DNA from: Candidatus Berkiella aquae
Lineage (GTDB): Bacteria > Pseudomonadota > Gammaproteobacteria > Berkiellales > Berkiellaceae
Length of the DNA stretch: 64,000 nt
Direction: 5' to 3'
Assembly: GCF_001431295.2 (NCBI RefSeq)
Contig: NZ_LKAJ02000003.1
Span: forward strand, 1 to 64,000
A model generated the notes under the pieces. It was given only the letters and a program-made list of their open reading frames with translations, did not search any database and was not told where the DNA came from. A program made the translations under genes and the position numbers. Every line of letters starts with the position of its first letter. The stretch's first letter is position 1. This document shows positions 63,983 through 64,000 of the stretch, piece by piece.

Positions 63983-64000
63983 TTAATGATCATGGGTTGC
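63983..64000 (-). CDS. Partial upstream gene, probably CzcB/HelB-type fusion protein C-terminus
   Basis: The last six codons at the window edge read ATHDH and a TAA stop, 12 bp before the czcA ATG. Such His-rich ends are common on CzcB-type membrane fusion proteins, and their genes normally precede czcA. The rest is outside the window, so this is a context inference. Confidence 0.35.
   Translation of the reverse strand, partial: ATHDH

Overview
This window looks like part of a large conjugative plasmid, or plasmid-derived island, from an AT-rich gammaproteobacterium. Legionella and relatives (order Legionellales) fit best. The reasons are an F-type (T4ASS) transfer operon paired with a Ti-type MobA/MobL relaxase, an IncFII-RepA-like initiator with ParA, HelA/CzcA-type metal efflux, and a dense load of acetyltransferases, methyltransferases and kinase-like proteins. 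This taxonomic reading is inference. No rRNA or tRNA gene and no CRISPR array was seen.

Layout. (1) 1-13.0 kb: leftward cargo (ABC-F ATPase on the other strand, GNATs, a shikimate-kinase-like protein, two APH-fold proteins, methyltransferases, an ABC exporter and a Tiki/EreA-like protein). It runs up to the relaxase TraA with no gap above about 75 nt from 3.1 to 12.96 kb, so the relaxase promoter may also read the cargo. (2) 12.96-13.27 kb: a divergent intergenic region with an RSF1010/Ti-like oriT (inverted repeat plus nic-like core) and an 18-bp perfect palindrome. (3) 13.3-15.7 kb: relaxosome accessory genes and the coupling protein TraD. (4) 15.7-20 kb: more leftward cargo (GNAT-Nudix fusion, a GNAT remnant, a methyltransferase, a C39-like peptidase, GNATs). 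(5) 20.3-27.4 kb: maintenance block. It holds an AAA ATPase with repeated promoter motifs, an 11-bp perfect tandem array, HigBA-like toxin-antitoxin, a winged-helix protein and ParA with a 38-bp operator-like palindrome, a 600-bp array of degenerate 11-12-bp repeats, RepA, and a downstream DnaA box. (6) 27.5-30.1 kb: a methyltransferase, an MFS permease and a stand-alone autoinducer-binding-like protein. (7) 30.1-47.6 kb: an S24-like repressor with an operator-overlapped promoter, a winged-helix protein, two small paralogous Cro-like proteins, and the operon pilin-traL-E-K-B-V-C-W-U-trbC-N-(unknown)-F-H-G. (8) 48-53 kb: a second AAA ATPase and two unrecognised proteins, one very large with a central membrane segment. 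(9) 53.2-55.9 kb: an IS3-family element abutting a 5'-truncated second relaxase. (10) 56-64 kb: leftward RND metal-efflux genes cusA, cusB and czcA.

How the parts fit. RepA with the region behind it would replicate the element, ParA with the winged-helix protein would partition it, and HigBA would stabilise it. The relaxase, oriT and TraD process DNA for the F-type channel. The most informative new signal is a nearly identical 35-bp block, containing the palindrome TTATGCTTWWAAGCATAA, placed before both the relaxosome/TraD operon (13.18 kb) and the pilin/tra operon (32.63 kb). It lies between two small paralogous Cro-like genes and suggests a single dedicated switch for conjugation, perhaps below the S24-like repressor. 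Two homologous AAA ATPases, each preceded by its own and different set of repeated promoter motifs, and the 49.2-52.9 kb gene pair are the best candidates for undescribed functions.
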